DNA of 59,694 bases from Cloacibacillus sp. (GTDB lineage: Bacteria > Synergistota > Synergistia > Synergistales > Synergistaceae), in the NCBI RefSeq assembly GCF_020860125.1, contig NZ_JAJBUX010000015.1:1-59694 (forward strand). Reading direction: 5' to 3'. Made by a program: the position numbers and the translations under genes. Positions 15,584-23,934 of this stretch are shown here, one piece after another. The notes under the pieces are model-generated. The model was not told where the DNA came from and did no database searches. It saw nothing but the letters and a program-made list of their open reading frames with translations. The stretch's first letter is position 1. Each line of letters begins with the position of its first letter.

Positions 15584-16804
15584 ATGAAACCAAACCTTTC
15601 TGTAGAATACTGCGGCGTTAAATTTAAAAATCCGATGGTCATCGCCTCGGCTTCTCCGAGCAAGAACGGCGAATATATGCGCCGCTGCGCCGAGTCGGGA
15701 GCGGGGGGCGTAATCGCCAAGACCTACAGTCCCGAGCCTCTCGCGCAGAAATATGTCTCGCCGCGCTTTACGGTCCTCCATAAGAAGGGCTGGCCCCACA
15801 ACTACTCCAACTATTCATGCGAATTTCTCGCCACCTACAACACCGAGGAATGGATGCGGGAGATGGCTGCCGCGAAGAAGGCGTGTGACGAACGCGGCTG
15901 CACGCTTGTCGGCAGCATCTCGGGAAATTCAAAGGAGAGCTGGATTGAGCTGGCGAAACGCATGGAGGATCTAGGCCTGCCGATGCTTGAACTCAACTTT
16001 GGCTGCCCGCATCCCAAGGATCTTGGCTACAAGAGCGGGCAGGAGCTTGGAAATTCGCCGGAAGCGGCGGCGGAAGTGATGCGTATCGTCTGCGAAGCCG
16101 TTAAGATTCCGGTATTTGTAAAGCTCACCAGTGAGGCCGTCAGTATCGTTGATGTGGCGCAGCGCTGTAAGGGCGCGGGTGCGGCGGGTTTCACGGTTGT
16201 TAACCGTTTCTCGGCTCTTGATGTGGATATTGAAACGGGACGCCCGATCCTCCACGGTGGATTCGCCGGTGTCGGCGGCCCATGGATGAGGCCGATAACT
16301 CTCAAGTGGATCGCGAAGATCGCTGAGGCGACCGGAATGCCGATCTCTGCGACTAACGGGATCTTCAGCTGGGAAGATGTGATCAAGTGCATCATGTGCG
16401 GCGCGACCACTGTGCAGACCTGCACGGCGATCATGTACGGCCCGAAACAGTTCGGCGAGGTTAAGACTTTCCTTGATGGCGTGGAAAAGTATCTTGTCGA
16501 CCACAATATCGACGATATCAACAAGCTCCGCGGCATCACCCTGCCTCAGATAATCACCTGGGACAAGGTAGACCGCGAGCATACGGCGATCAGCGCAGTA
16601 TGTCAGGATAAGTGTATCGGCTGCGGTCTCTGTCCGAGCTGGTGCTTCTATGATGCGATAAAGATCGTTGATGTCAACGGCAAAAAGAAGTCCTACATCG
16701 ATCCGGATAAGTGCGACGGCTACGGTCTCTGCGCCGCGCTCTGTCCGAAGGACGCGATTGAGATGAAGGGCGAAGTACCTGTCTATCTGGGTGACTTTAA
16801 CTAA
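15584..16804 (+). CDS. PreA-like dihydropyrimidine dehydrogenase / DHOD-family iron-sulfur flavoprotein
   Basis: This 406-aa cytosolic protein has an FMN-binding dihydroorotate-dehydrogenase TIM barrel (about 1-305: VEYCGVKFKNPMVIASASPS, LELNFGCPHPKDLG, KLTSEAVSIVDVA, ATNGIFSWEDVIKCI) and a C-terminal ferredoxin domain. It resembles PreA, the catalytic half of NAD-dependent dihydropyrimidine dehydrogenase. The first Fe-S motif is complete (CIGCGLCPSWC). In the second, CDGYGLCAALCP, Tyr replaces the second cysteine. No PreT flavoprotein partner is in the window. Within the cluster it would reduce, or oxidise, an N-heterocyclic ring. The start is set by AAGGAG before ATG at 15584. Confidence 0.82.
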   Translation: MKPNLSVEYCGVKFKNPMVIASASPSKNGEYMRRCAESGAGGVIAKTYSPEPLAQKYVSPRFTVLHKKGWPHNYSNYSCEFLATYNTEEWMREMAAAKKACDERGCTLVGSISGNSKESWIELAKRMEDLGLPMLELNFGCPHPKDLGYKSGQELGNSPEAAAEVMRIVCEAVKIPVFVKLTSEAVSIVDVAQRCKGAGAAGFTVVNRFSALDVDIETGRPILHGGFAGVGGPWMRPITLKWIAKIAEATGMPISATNGIFSWEDVIKCIMCGATTVQTCTAIMYGPKQFGEVKTFLDGVEKYLVDHNIDDINKLRGITLPQIITWDKVDREHTAISAVCQDKCIGCGLCPSWCFYDAIKIVDVNGKKKSYIDPDKCDGYGLCAALCPKDAIEMKGEVPVYLGDFN

Positions 16805-16815
16805 GAGGATAGAAG

Positions 16816-17601
16816 ATGTCAAAAGACGGCAGATTTGCCATCGTTCGCGGGGGCGGAGATCTTGCGACGGGGATCATCTACAGGCTGTGGAGAAGCGGTT
16901 TTCGAGTTCTTTCGCTTGAAACGCGCACGCCGCTTGTGGTGAGGCGTACAGTATCGGCCGCCTCTGCCGTCTTTAATGGAAGCGCCGTCATCGATGGGAT
17001 GCCGGTGAAAAAAATATCGTCCGCGGATGAGGTATTTGTGGTCGGAGATGTCTCCGTACTGGTAGATCCGGAGGGTGACTCGATAAAAAAACTGCGTCCG
17101 GATTTACTTGTCGACGCCATTATGGCTAAACGAAATACCGGAACGACGATAGATATGGCCCCGCTGGTTATCGGAATTGGGCCAGGATTTACGGCCAAGG
17201 TTGATGTTCATTACGTTGTTGAGACCAAACGTGGACACTACCTTGGCCGCTTAATTTCAGAGGGCGGTGCTATCCCGAATACGGGTATCCCCGGTATGGA
17301 GATGGGCTATACCACAGAACGCCTTTTAAGGGCGCCGGCCGTAGGGTATTTGACGCCATATGCGGAGATTGGCGATCATGTGGAGGCTGGGGATGTAGTT
17401 GGAACAGTTGGGAAGAAAGAGGTCCGGGCACAAATTCGCGGAACGCTCAGAGGGTTGATACACCCGTCGGTTCATCTTACAGAAGGTTTGAAGATAGGCG
17501 ACGTCGACCCCCGCGATGTCCGGGAGCATTGTTTTTCAATCACCGATAAGGCGCTGGCGATTGCCGGAGGAGTTTTAGAGGCGGTCCTCAGAAATTGTTG
17601 A
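16816..17601 (+). CDS. yqeB: YqeB, selenium-dependent molybdenum hydroxylase maturation protein (EF2563 family)
   Basis: This 261-aa protein resembles the YqeB/EF2563 family, a marker of selenium-dependent molybdenum hydroxylases. The N-terminus VRGGGDLATGIIYRLWRSGFRVL looks like a dinucleotide-binding loop, followed by LETRTPLVVRRTVSAASAV. The second half has NTGTTIDMAPLVIGIGPGF, HYVVETKRGHYLGR and IPNTGIPGMEMGYTTERLLRAP. The C-terminal PYAEIGDHVEAGDVVGTV region resembles a biotinyl/lipoyl-like hammerhead. It directly precedes the hydroxylase subunits, so the downstream enzyme is inferred to carry a labile selenium-modified molybdenum cofactor. Confidence 0.85.
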   Translation: MSKDGRFAIVRGGGDLATGIIYRLWRSGFRVLSLETRTPLVVRRTVSAASAVFNGSAVIDGMPVKKISSADEVFVVGDVSVLVDPEGDSIKKLRPDLLVDAIMAKRNTGTTIDMAPLVIGIGPGFTAKVDVHYVVETKRGHYLGRLISEGGAIPNTGIPGMEMGYTTERLLRAPAVGYLTPYAEIGDHVEAGDVVGTVGKKEVRAQIRGTLRGLIHPSVHLTEGLKIGDVDPRDVREHCFSITDKALAIAGGVLEAVLRNC

Positions 17602-17637
17602 TGTAACTCCAGTTGAAGTGTCAGGAGGATGAATGCA

Positions 17638-18117
17638 ATGGAGACGCGGGAACTAAATTTTATTGTGAACGGAAAACCTCAAAAAATAGAGGTACGTACA
17701 AATTGGACGCTTGCGCAGGCGCTGCGCGAGAAGCTAGGTCTATTAGGAACTAAAATCGGGTGCGGCGAGGGAGAATGCGGTGCCTGTACGGTGTTAATGA
17801 ATGGAAAGACGGTCACTTCATATCTTGTCCTTGCGGTACAGGCTGAAGGAGCGGAAATTATTACGATAGAGGGGCTTTCTTCCGAAGGCGGACTTCATCC
17901 CGTACAGCAGGCTTTTGTCGACGCTGGGGCCATACAGTGCGGGTATTGCACACCCGGTATGGTCATGTCGGCGGTGGCGCTGCTGAAGAGACATCCCGAC
18001 CCCACAGACGAACAGATACGCTATGGGCTTACCGGGAACCTTTGCCGCTGCACCGGTTATCAAAAAATCTTTGAGGCGGTGAGGACAGCCGCAAAACGGA
18101 TGAGGGAGGTGGCGTGA
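17638..18117 (+). CDS. Molybdenum hydroxylase [2Fe-2S] subunit (XdhC/CoxS type) lacking one cluster ligand
   Basis: This 159-aa electron-transfer subunit of a xanthine dehydrogenase/CO dehydrogenase-type enzyme has a plant-ferredoxin-like domain (about 4-78) and an alpha-helical domain. The first cluster motif has Cys42, Cys47 and Cys50 (GCGEGECGAC), but the fourth ligand position, normally in an SCL motif, reads SYL, so Tyr62 replaces Cys. The second cluster is intact (Cys101 and Cys104 in CGYC, Cys136 and Cys138 in CRC). ATG at 17638 is 9 nt after AGGAGG. The upstream ATG at 17629 abuts that site. The 3' end overlaps the large subunit start (TGATG). Confidence 0.9.
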   Translation: METRELNFIVNGKPQKIEVRTNWTLAQALREKLGLLGTKIGCGEGECGACTVLMNGKTVTSYLVLAVQAEGAEIITIEGLSSEGGLHPVQQAFVDAGAIQCGYCTPGMVMSAVALLKRHPDPTDEQIRYGLTGNLCRCTGYQKIFEAVRTAAKRMREVA

Positions 18118-20453
18118 TGGCTGAAGTCCGCTTTGAGAAAGGCGTGTATTCGGTAATAGGTACAAAACAGCCCTATATTGACGCGTATGACAAGGTTACG
18201 GGGCGCACCAATTATGTAAGCGATCTTTCCCTTCCCGGGATGCTTCATGGAAGAGCCCTTCGCAGTCCCTATCCTCATGCGCGGATCATTTCGGTGGACA
18301 CTTCGGCGGCGGAGAAGATTCCTGGAATCAAATGCGTGCTCACAGGCAAAAACGTTCGGCAGAACAAGTGGGGCCCGGTTACAAAGGATGAATATCTGCT
18401 TGCCGTCGATAAGGTAAACTTCGTCGGCGATGAGGTTGCAGCGGTTGCCGGTGTGGATGAAGAGGCATGTGAAGAGGCCCTTTCAAAGATAAAGGTTGAA
18501 TATGAAGAGCTGCCGGCGGTACTGTCAATGCATGACGCGATGAAAGAGGGAGCTCCCGTTATACATGAGGACTTTCCCGGCAATGTAAACCATCATTTTG
18601 ATATTCCGCGCGGCGATATAGAATCTGTCTTTAAAAACGCCTATTTGGTACATGAAGGCGAATATGAGACTCAGCTTGAATATCAGGCCTATATAGAACC
18701 TATGGGCGGTATCTCGACCTGGGACAGTAAGGGTAACCTTACGATATATGCCGGTATCCAGACGCCTACCTGGTCAAGGAATGATTACGCCGTAGCGCTT
18801 GGCATCCCGGTCGAAAAGATAAGGATCGTACAGCCCTATTTTGGCGGCGGGTTTGGCGCCAAGCTCTCGCAGCAGGTACACCCGCTCGGCGCGCTGCTTG
18901 CGAAATACGCCGAGCAGCCAGTCAGGTTTTTCTTAGACAGAATTGAGGATTTTCAGTGCGGGCTTCCGCGCGTACCGATGTATTTCAAGATCAAGACGGC
19001 TTGGGACAGAGACGGCAAGTACCTTGGCAAACGTACCTATATCCTTGCCGACAACGGCGCGTATGCGTCTTACGGAGCGCCGATCGCGCTGACGGCCATG
19101 TATCGTATCAATATTATGTATCAGGTTCCGGTCCTGCATTCTGTCTGCGACCTGGTTTATACGAACAAAGTGCCCACCGGATGCTTCAGGGGCTTCGGCA
19201 ACACGCAGATGCACCTTGCGCACGAAATGCATCTTGATGAAGTCGCCGAAATGCTGGGAATCGGTGCGGATGAAATACGTTACCGCAACCTCGCCGTTCC
19301 TGGCTACAAGAATCCGCATGGCTGGAAGACCAATAGCTGCGAGATCAAGCAGTGCATTGAAAAAGCGATCACGAAATCTGATTACCACGCGAAACGTGAC
19401 AAGCTGACCAAGAAAAATGAATCTGCCGGCGATATCAAAAGAGGAATCGGGCTTGCTGGCGCGGTGCATGTATCAGGAAACAGGTCGTTTATAAAGCCGT
19501 TTGAGGGAGGCGCCGTCCTCCTCCGAATGAATGAACAGGGAAAAGTCTACATTTACAGCAACGAGCCGGATATGGGACAGGGTATAAGGACTACGCTGAG
19601 CATATGCGTCGCCGACGCGCTTAAACTGGATCTCGACCATATCTGTGTGCCTGATCCCGACACGAATATCGTGCCGTTCGGGCTTGGCTGTTTTGCCAGC
19701 CGTGGAACTTACATGGCTACTGGCGCAATGCACATGGCGGTGGCGGATATGAGGGCGAAGCTGATAAAACTTGCCTCCGAGATGCTTTCCCTTCCTGAGG
19801 ATGAATTGAAGTTGGAGGACGGCTCAGTCGTTTCCGTAAAAGATCCCTCTAAAAGAGCGTCATTTGCCGAGCTGGCGTGGAAACATGTCTGTGATTTTCC
19901 AGGACAGCATATTCTGGGAATCGGACACTTTACCCCCGCGGGCGTCGAATATCCCGACGAAACAAAGTACAACAATGTCTCCGGCGGCTATGCCTTCGGG
20001 TGCCATGTTGCGGAGGTAGAGGTAAATACCAAAACCGGACAGATCAAGGTATCTAATATATACGCAGTTCACGACGTCGGTCAGCCGATAAATCGATTGG
20101 CACTTGAAGGACAGCTGCAGGGCGGCATTGCTCAGGGATACGGATGGGCTCTCATGGAGCACTTGAAACATAACGAAAAGGGCAGAGTGGCAAATGCCTG
20201 TTTCCTTGACTATCAGATACCGACCGCCGCGGACATTCCCCAAATAGATGTGGACTTTGCGGACAGCTTTGAGTGGTCGACCGGGTTTGGTGCAAAATCG
20301 ATAGGAGAATGCGCGACAAATCCAACGGCTCCCGCGATATTGAACGCTATTTATAACGCGGTGGGGATAAGGTTCAAAGAACTTCCAATAACCGCCGAAA
20401 AGATGCTCAAGGCGCTGAAAGAAAAAGAGAAGGCCTCTAAGGTCAGAGGTTAG
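18117..20453 (+). CDS. Molybdenum hydroxylase large (molybdopterin-binding) subunit
   Basis: This 778-aa protein belongs to the xanthine dehydrogenase family of molybdenum hydroxylases. An a/b-hammerhead domain lies at about 20-130 (YVSDLSLPGMLHGRALRSPYPHARI), followed by molybdopterin-binding domains with PYFGGGFGAKL, GCFRGFGNTQMHLAHEMHLDE and PDMGQGIRTTLS. Near the C-terminus KSIGECATNPTAPAI holds the glutamate expected as catalytic base. It would hydroxylate a heterocycle or aldehyde using water. The substrate is not readable from sequence. Purines are usual for the family, but the neighbours suggest an aromatic or N-heterocyclic acid. The start codon overlaps the previous stop. Confidence 0.93.
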   Translation: MAEVRFEKGVYSVIGTKQPYIDAYDKVTGRTNYVSDLSLPGMLHGRALRSPYPHARIISVDTSAAEKIPGIKCVLTGKNVRQNKWGPVTKDEYLLAVDKVNFVGDEVAAVAGVDEEACEEALSKIKVEYEELPAVLSMHDAMKEGAPVIHEDFPGNVNHHFDIPRGDIESVFKNAYLVHEGEYETQLEYQAYIEPMGGISTWDSKGNLTIYAGIQTPTWSRNDYAVALGIPVEKIRIVQPYFGGGFGAKLSQQVHPLGALLAKYAEQPVRFFLDRIEDFQCGLPRVPMYFKIKTAWDRDGKYLGKRTYILADNGAYASYGAPIALTAMYRINIMYQVPVLHSVCDLVYTNKVPTGCFRGFGNTQMHLAHEMHLDEVAEMLGIGADEIRYRNLAVPGYKNPHGWKTNSCEIKQCIEKAITKSDYHAKRDKLTKKNESAGDIKRGIGLAGAVHVSGNRSFIKPFEGGAVLLRMNEQGKVYIYSNEPDMGQGIRTTLSICVADALKLDLDHICVPDPDTNIVPFGLGCFASRGTYMATGAMHMAVADMRAKLIKLASEMLSLPEDELKLEDGSVVSVKDPSKRASFAELAWKHVCDFPGQHILGIGHFTPAGVEYPDETKYNNVSGGYAFGCHVAEVEVNTKTGQIKVSNIYAVHDVGQPINRLALEGQLQGGIAQGYGWALMEHLKHNEKGRVANACFLDYQIPTAADIPQIDVDFADSFEWSTGFGAKSIGECATNPTAPAILNAIYNAVGIRFKELPITAEKMLKALKEKEKASKVRG

Positions 20454-20468
20454 GGGGAGGAATCTGCT

Positions 20469-21317
20469 ATGTTCAACGTCACTTATTTTGCGCCTAACAA
20501 TTTGTCTGATGCGCTCGATTATCTCTCCGAACACAAAGATGCGCGGGTATTGGCGGGAGGGACGGATCTTATCGCCAAGTGGAAGAAGATCGGTCACCCG
20601 GATATGGATCTGCTGGATATCCGTAATATAGAAAGCTTTAAAGAGATATCTCAGTGTGAAAATGGACTCTTCATTGGGGCGGGTGCCACGATGGATACGG
20701 TACAGTACAACGATGTTATCGCGGAAAAGCTGCCGATTCTCGCCGAGGCGGCGGGCAAGGTGGGGTCCGTGCAGGTCAGGAACATGGCCACGATCGGAGG
20801 CAACATCTGCAATGCCGCTCCCTCCGCCGATACGGTATTACCTCTCATCGTATATGATGCCGAGGCAGTAATTATTTCAAAAAATGCCGAAAAACGCTGT
20901 CCTTTAAAGAAATTCTTTGTCGGTCCTGGCAAAACGATTCTACAGCAGGGAGAGCTGCTGAGAGGGGTTTTCGTACCTTATCCCGCCAAAGGAAGCGGCG
21001 CCGCGTTCGCAAAACACAGCAGGCGTGTGGGAATGGACTTGGCGACGGTCGGCGTGGCGGTTGATGTCTGTCAGAGCGACGATACGATTGGGTATGTCCG
21101 GGTCGCACTTGGAGCCGTTGGTCCAGTCCCTATTTTCGTAAAAAGCCTTGAAAAATTTACCGGAGCCAAGATAGAAGACGATGTTACAGAAGAAATAGCT
21201 GTTATTTCAGCCGACCAAGCGGTGCCGATTACCGACGTGCGCGGCAGCAGAGAATATAGAAAAGACATGGTTTATGAAAATGTGAAAAAGTGTCTGTCTG
21301 AGGCACTCAAGAAGTAA
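20469..21317 (+). CDS. Molybdenum hydroxylase FAD-binding subunit
   Basis: This 282-aa protein is the flavin subunit that passes electrons from the iron-sulfur subunit to NAD or another acceptor. It has the PCMH-type FAD-binding motifs RVLAGGTDLIAKWK (about 24-37) and MATIGGNICNAAPSAD (about 105-120), then a CO-dehydrogenase-flavoprotein C-terminal domain (about 175-280). No iron-sulfur cysteine insert such as that of 4-hydroxybenzoyl-CoA reductase beta is visible. GGGGAGGAA precedes the ATG, 15 bp after the large subunit. The order iron-sulfur, molybdenum, FAD is complete, so this could be a functional heterotrimer. Confidence 0.92.
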   Translation: MFNVTYFAPNNLSDALDYLSEHKDARVLAGGTDLIAKWKKIGHPDMDLLDIRNIESFKEISQCENGLFIGAGATMDTVQYNDVIAEKLPILAEAAGKVGSVQVRNMATIGGNICNAAPSADTVLPLIVYDAEAVIISKNAEKRCPLKKFFVGPGKTILQQGELLRGVFVPYPAKGSGAAFAKHSRRVGMDLATVGVAVDVCQSDDTIGYVRVALGAVGPVPIFVKSLEKFTGAKIEDDVTEEIAVISADQAVPITDVRGSREYRKDMVYENVKKCLSEALKK

Positions 21318-21462
21318 TGTAACTTAACTGTTGGCGGCATTCTGTGTGAAAATTGCCGGCTTTTCACGCCGAGTGCCGCTGGCGTTGCTTATCTATCTTT
21401 ATAAGTAATCGCGTATGAAGCACTAAAGTCTGTTCAAATTTTTGATGAGGAGTTGGTATTGA

Positions 21463-22695
21463 ATGGCGATATGGGAAAAAGGACCAGGTTTTGGCGAAGG
21501 GCTGCGTTCTTTCTGGGGAGATCAAAACTTTGCAAATGTGAGCAACGGTATAATAGACGGCCTCGTTTTTGGAATCATAGCTATCCCTCTTATCCAGAAG
21601 GCCTGTTCCGTGGCGAATTTGCCGCCAGATATAGTGGAGAGCTGGTTAGTGACGGTCTATGTCGGCGGAGGTATAATAAGCTGCATAATGGCGTTGTACT
21701 ATAAACTCCCCATTGTTGGTGCGTGGTCTATTCCAGGAGCGATGGCGCTTGCGCAGGTACTTGGTAATTTCACTCTGCCGGAAATGGTCGGCGGTTTTTT
21801 GGTCGCGGGCCTGATCGATTTGCTTTTAGGTCTAACCGGAACGGTAAGAACGCTTGTCAGAAAGATCCCCGCCGCCGTTATGATGGCGATGGTTGCCGGT
21901 ACTCTTTTTGGATGGGGTTCCAAATGTGTTACATCTTTTAAGACGGCTCCAGTAATATGTGCCTTTGGGGTAATCGGTTTCGTTATCTGTAAAAAATTCC
22001 TTAAGAGGGTACCGGCTGTGGTAGGTACGTTGGTTGCGGTATTTGTCGCATCGATAGTAATGGGAAAACTCGCGCCGATCCCTCTTGATTTTTCCATCGC
22101 CAAACCTGTGTTCGTAATGCCTGCGTTCAACATCAAAGCGGCGCTTTCCATAGGCGTTCCTCTTGGATTGTTAGTTGTCTGTGCTGAGAATATGCAGGCC
22201 ATAGGTGTTCAGATTGAAATAGGTAAGAAGCCGCCAGTAAATGCGATCACTGTTATCAGCGGTATCGGAGGGATCATCGCCCCGTTTTTCTGCGGGCACA
22301 ACTGCAACATAGCCGGGCCGATGACTGCGTGGGCCGGAAGTGATGACTGCGGTGACGTGGACAAGCGTTATGTGGCCGCCGTATGGTGTGGTATTGCGTT
22401 TGCCCTTACCGGAATATTTGCTAAATTTACAATAGGGCTCCTTGCGGCCATTCCTGCCGAAGCATTAAATATGGTCGTCAGCCTTACGCTGATAGGAATG
22501 ATTATCGGTGGTTTGCAGGAGTCTTTTGGATCAGGCAAATTTAAGTTCGGCAGCTTTGCATCATTCATTACGGCAGCCAGCGGAGTGACCTTCTTTGGAA
22601 TAGGTTCCGCGTTCTGGGCTCTCTTTGCCGGTACGGTAATAACTCTTCTGTTGGAGAAAAAAGACTACGATTCGATGGTATCGCCGTTGGATTAG
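21463..22695 (+). CDS. BenE-family aromatic acid/proton symporter
   Basis: This 410-aa inner-membrane protein has about 11-12 transmembrane segments. It resembles the benzoate/H+ symporter BenE family, itself related to the purine/uracil NCS2 fold. Supporting stretches are LGLLVVCAENMQAIGVQ followed by KKPPVNAITVISGIGGIIAPFFCGHNCNIAGPMTAW and the following tract up to IGGLQESFGSG. The ATG is 11 nt after GAGGAG, 145 bp after the FAD subunit and without an obvious terminator between. It would import the substrate of the cluster, which points to an aromatic or heteroaromatic carboxylate. A purine-type substrate is the alternative. Confidence 0.75.
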   Translation: MAIWEKGPGFGEGLRSFWGDQNFANVSNGIIDGLVFGIIAIPLIQKACSVANLPPDIVESWLVTVYVGGGIISCIMALYYKLPIVGAWSIPGAMALAQVLGNFTLPEMVGGFLVAGLIDLLLGLTGTVRTLVRKIPAAVMMAMVAGTLFGWGSKCVTSFKTAPVICAFGVIGFVICKKFLKRVPAVVGTLVAVFVASIVMGKLAPIPLDFSIAKPVFVMPAFNIKAALSIGVPLGLLVVCAENMQAIGVQIEIGKKPPVNAITVISGIGGIIAPFFCGHNCNIAGPMTAWAGSDDCGDVDKRYVAAVWCGIAFALTGIFAKFTIGLLAAIPAEALNMVVSLTLIGMIIGGLQESFGSGKFKFGSFASFITAASGVTFFGIGSAFWALFAGTVITLLLEKKDYDSMVSPLD

Positions 22696-22711
22696 GAGCT
22701 TATCAACATAT

Positions 22712-22755
22712 TTCGTGCAATACCGCTTATCTTTGCGGTATTGCACGAATAAATT
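22712..22755 (+). terminator. Hairpin after the BenE-like gene
   Basis: A perfect 15-bp stem (22712-22726 with 22735-22749, TTCGTGCAATACCGC and its complement) has an 8-nt loop and is followed by an AT-rich tail. The next gene starts only 20 bp later, so it may attenuate and not fully stop transcription. Confidence 0.75.
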
Positions 22756-22774
22756 TCTAAAAAGTGGTGATCGT

Positions 22775-23593
22775 ATGAGTTCAGAAAAAAAATTTAGAGC
22801 GGGGCTCGTCCAGATTCCGGTCGTTCTCGGAGACAGACGGGCGAATATGGAGAGTGTTGAGCGCTGGCTCTCCGAGTATTACAGACCGGCGGATATTACG
22901 ACCGCACTTGTTCTCCCGGAGCTTTGGGATACCGGCTACGCGCTTGATATCGTTCCGAAGCTGGCTGACAGAAATGCGGCGGAGACGACGGAGTTCCTTG
23001 GACGCCTGGCAAAGAAATACGGCTGTTGGTTTACCGGTGGTTCCGTGATGGCGGAAGATAACGGGAAGTATTACAACAGAGCCCTGATAGTCAATCCCGG
23101 TGGCGAACTGGTCACATATTACGACAAAATTCACCTCGTACCTTTCATAACGGTAGAAGACGGAGTATTTGAGCATGGAGAAAAGCCCTGTATATTTGAT
23201 ATGGACGGCATCACCTGCGGGAGCCTTATCTGTTATGATATCCGTTTCCCTGAGTGGATCCGCGTATATGCCCTGAAGGGAGTGGAGACGCTGTTTATCT
23301 GCAGTCAGTGGACACGCTCCCGTATGGACCTCTACCGGACGATGATACGCGCCCATGCAATAGAAAATATGTTCTTTACCGTGGCGGTAAATAACTGTGA
23401 CTATTCCGGCGACATTGATTTCGGAGGCGAGTCCTTCGTGTCGTCGCCGACCGGCGATGTGCTTGCCTCTTGCAGCGGCACGCGTGACGGAAAGTTTGCC
23501 GAAGTGGATGTTACAAACATAAACGAAAACAGGCAGTTTCTCAAGGTTTTTGAAAAACGGCTGCCGCATCTTTACGGCGATCTTTGTAAATAG
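22775..23593 (+). CDS. Carbon-nitrogen hydrolase (nitrilase superfamily, omega-amidase-like)
   Basis: This 272-aa cytosolic hydrolase has the complete nitrilase-superfamily triad: Glu49 in VLPELWDTGY, Lys118 in YYDKIHLVPF and Cys153 in SLICYDIRFPEW. The WDTGY and CYDIRFPEW contexts resemble YafV/NIT2-type omega-amidases more than true nitrilases. ATG at 22775 is used because the longer frame opening at 22715 lies within the upstream terminator stem. As last gene of the presumed catabolic cluster it could hydrolyse an amide released after ring opening. General omega-amidase repair activity is the alternative. Confidence 0.85.
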   Translation: MSSEKKFRAGLVQIPVVLGDRRANMESVERWLSEYYRPADITTALVLPELWDTGYALDIVPKLADRNAAETTEFLGRLAKKYGCWFTGGSVMAEDNGKYYNRALIVNPGGELVTYYDKIHLVPFITVEDGVFEHGEKPCIFDMDGITCGSLICYDIRFPEWIRVYALKGVETLFICSQWTRSRMDLYRTMIRAHAIENMFFTVAVNNCDYSGDIDFGGESFVSSPTGDVLASCSGTRDGKFAEVDVTNINENRQFLKVFEKRLPHLYGDLCK

Positions 23594-23934
23594 TTTCTTT
23601 ATGTAGCATCGGAGATAAGGGAAGGGGCTGTCATTGTGAATTACACTTTTGGCGGCCTCTTTTTATTCTCCTTGATGTGGAATGTTAGCGAAAAAATCTA
23701 CGGAATAATCGTTTGTAAAGCCTCAAAATGAGCAGGAAAACAGCAGCAGTGGGATATTGCACGGTTTCCGGATCATATTCAGCAGCGGCTCGGCGGCATA
23801 CCTCTGTGGAGTCTGTATTATACAGATAATAAGTTTATGGTATTGATCATGGGGGCTTGGCAATGGTAATTTCTCTGCCAATGCTAAAGTGATATATAAT
23901 ATCTTCTTAGTCAATGACATATAGGAGGGGCATT
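23594..23934. other. Intergenic region between the amidase and MFS genes
   Basis: No defensible gene lies here. A forward 31-codon frame (GTG at 23636, stop after KASK) with AAGGGAAGGGG upstream is possible but has no recognisable feature. A -10-like TATAAT at 23895-23900 lies 35 bp before the MFS start, but no good -35 element is at the right distance. No strong terminator follows the amidase gene. Confidence 0.4.

Noticed and set aside
15584..17601. PreT flavoprotein partner for the PreA-like protein
   Set aside because: The adjacent genes are a cupin-like protein and YqeB. The FAD subunit at 20469 belongs to the molybdenum hydroxylase, so no PreT is present in the window.
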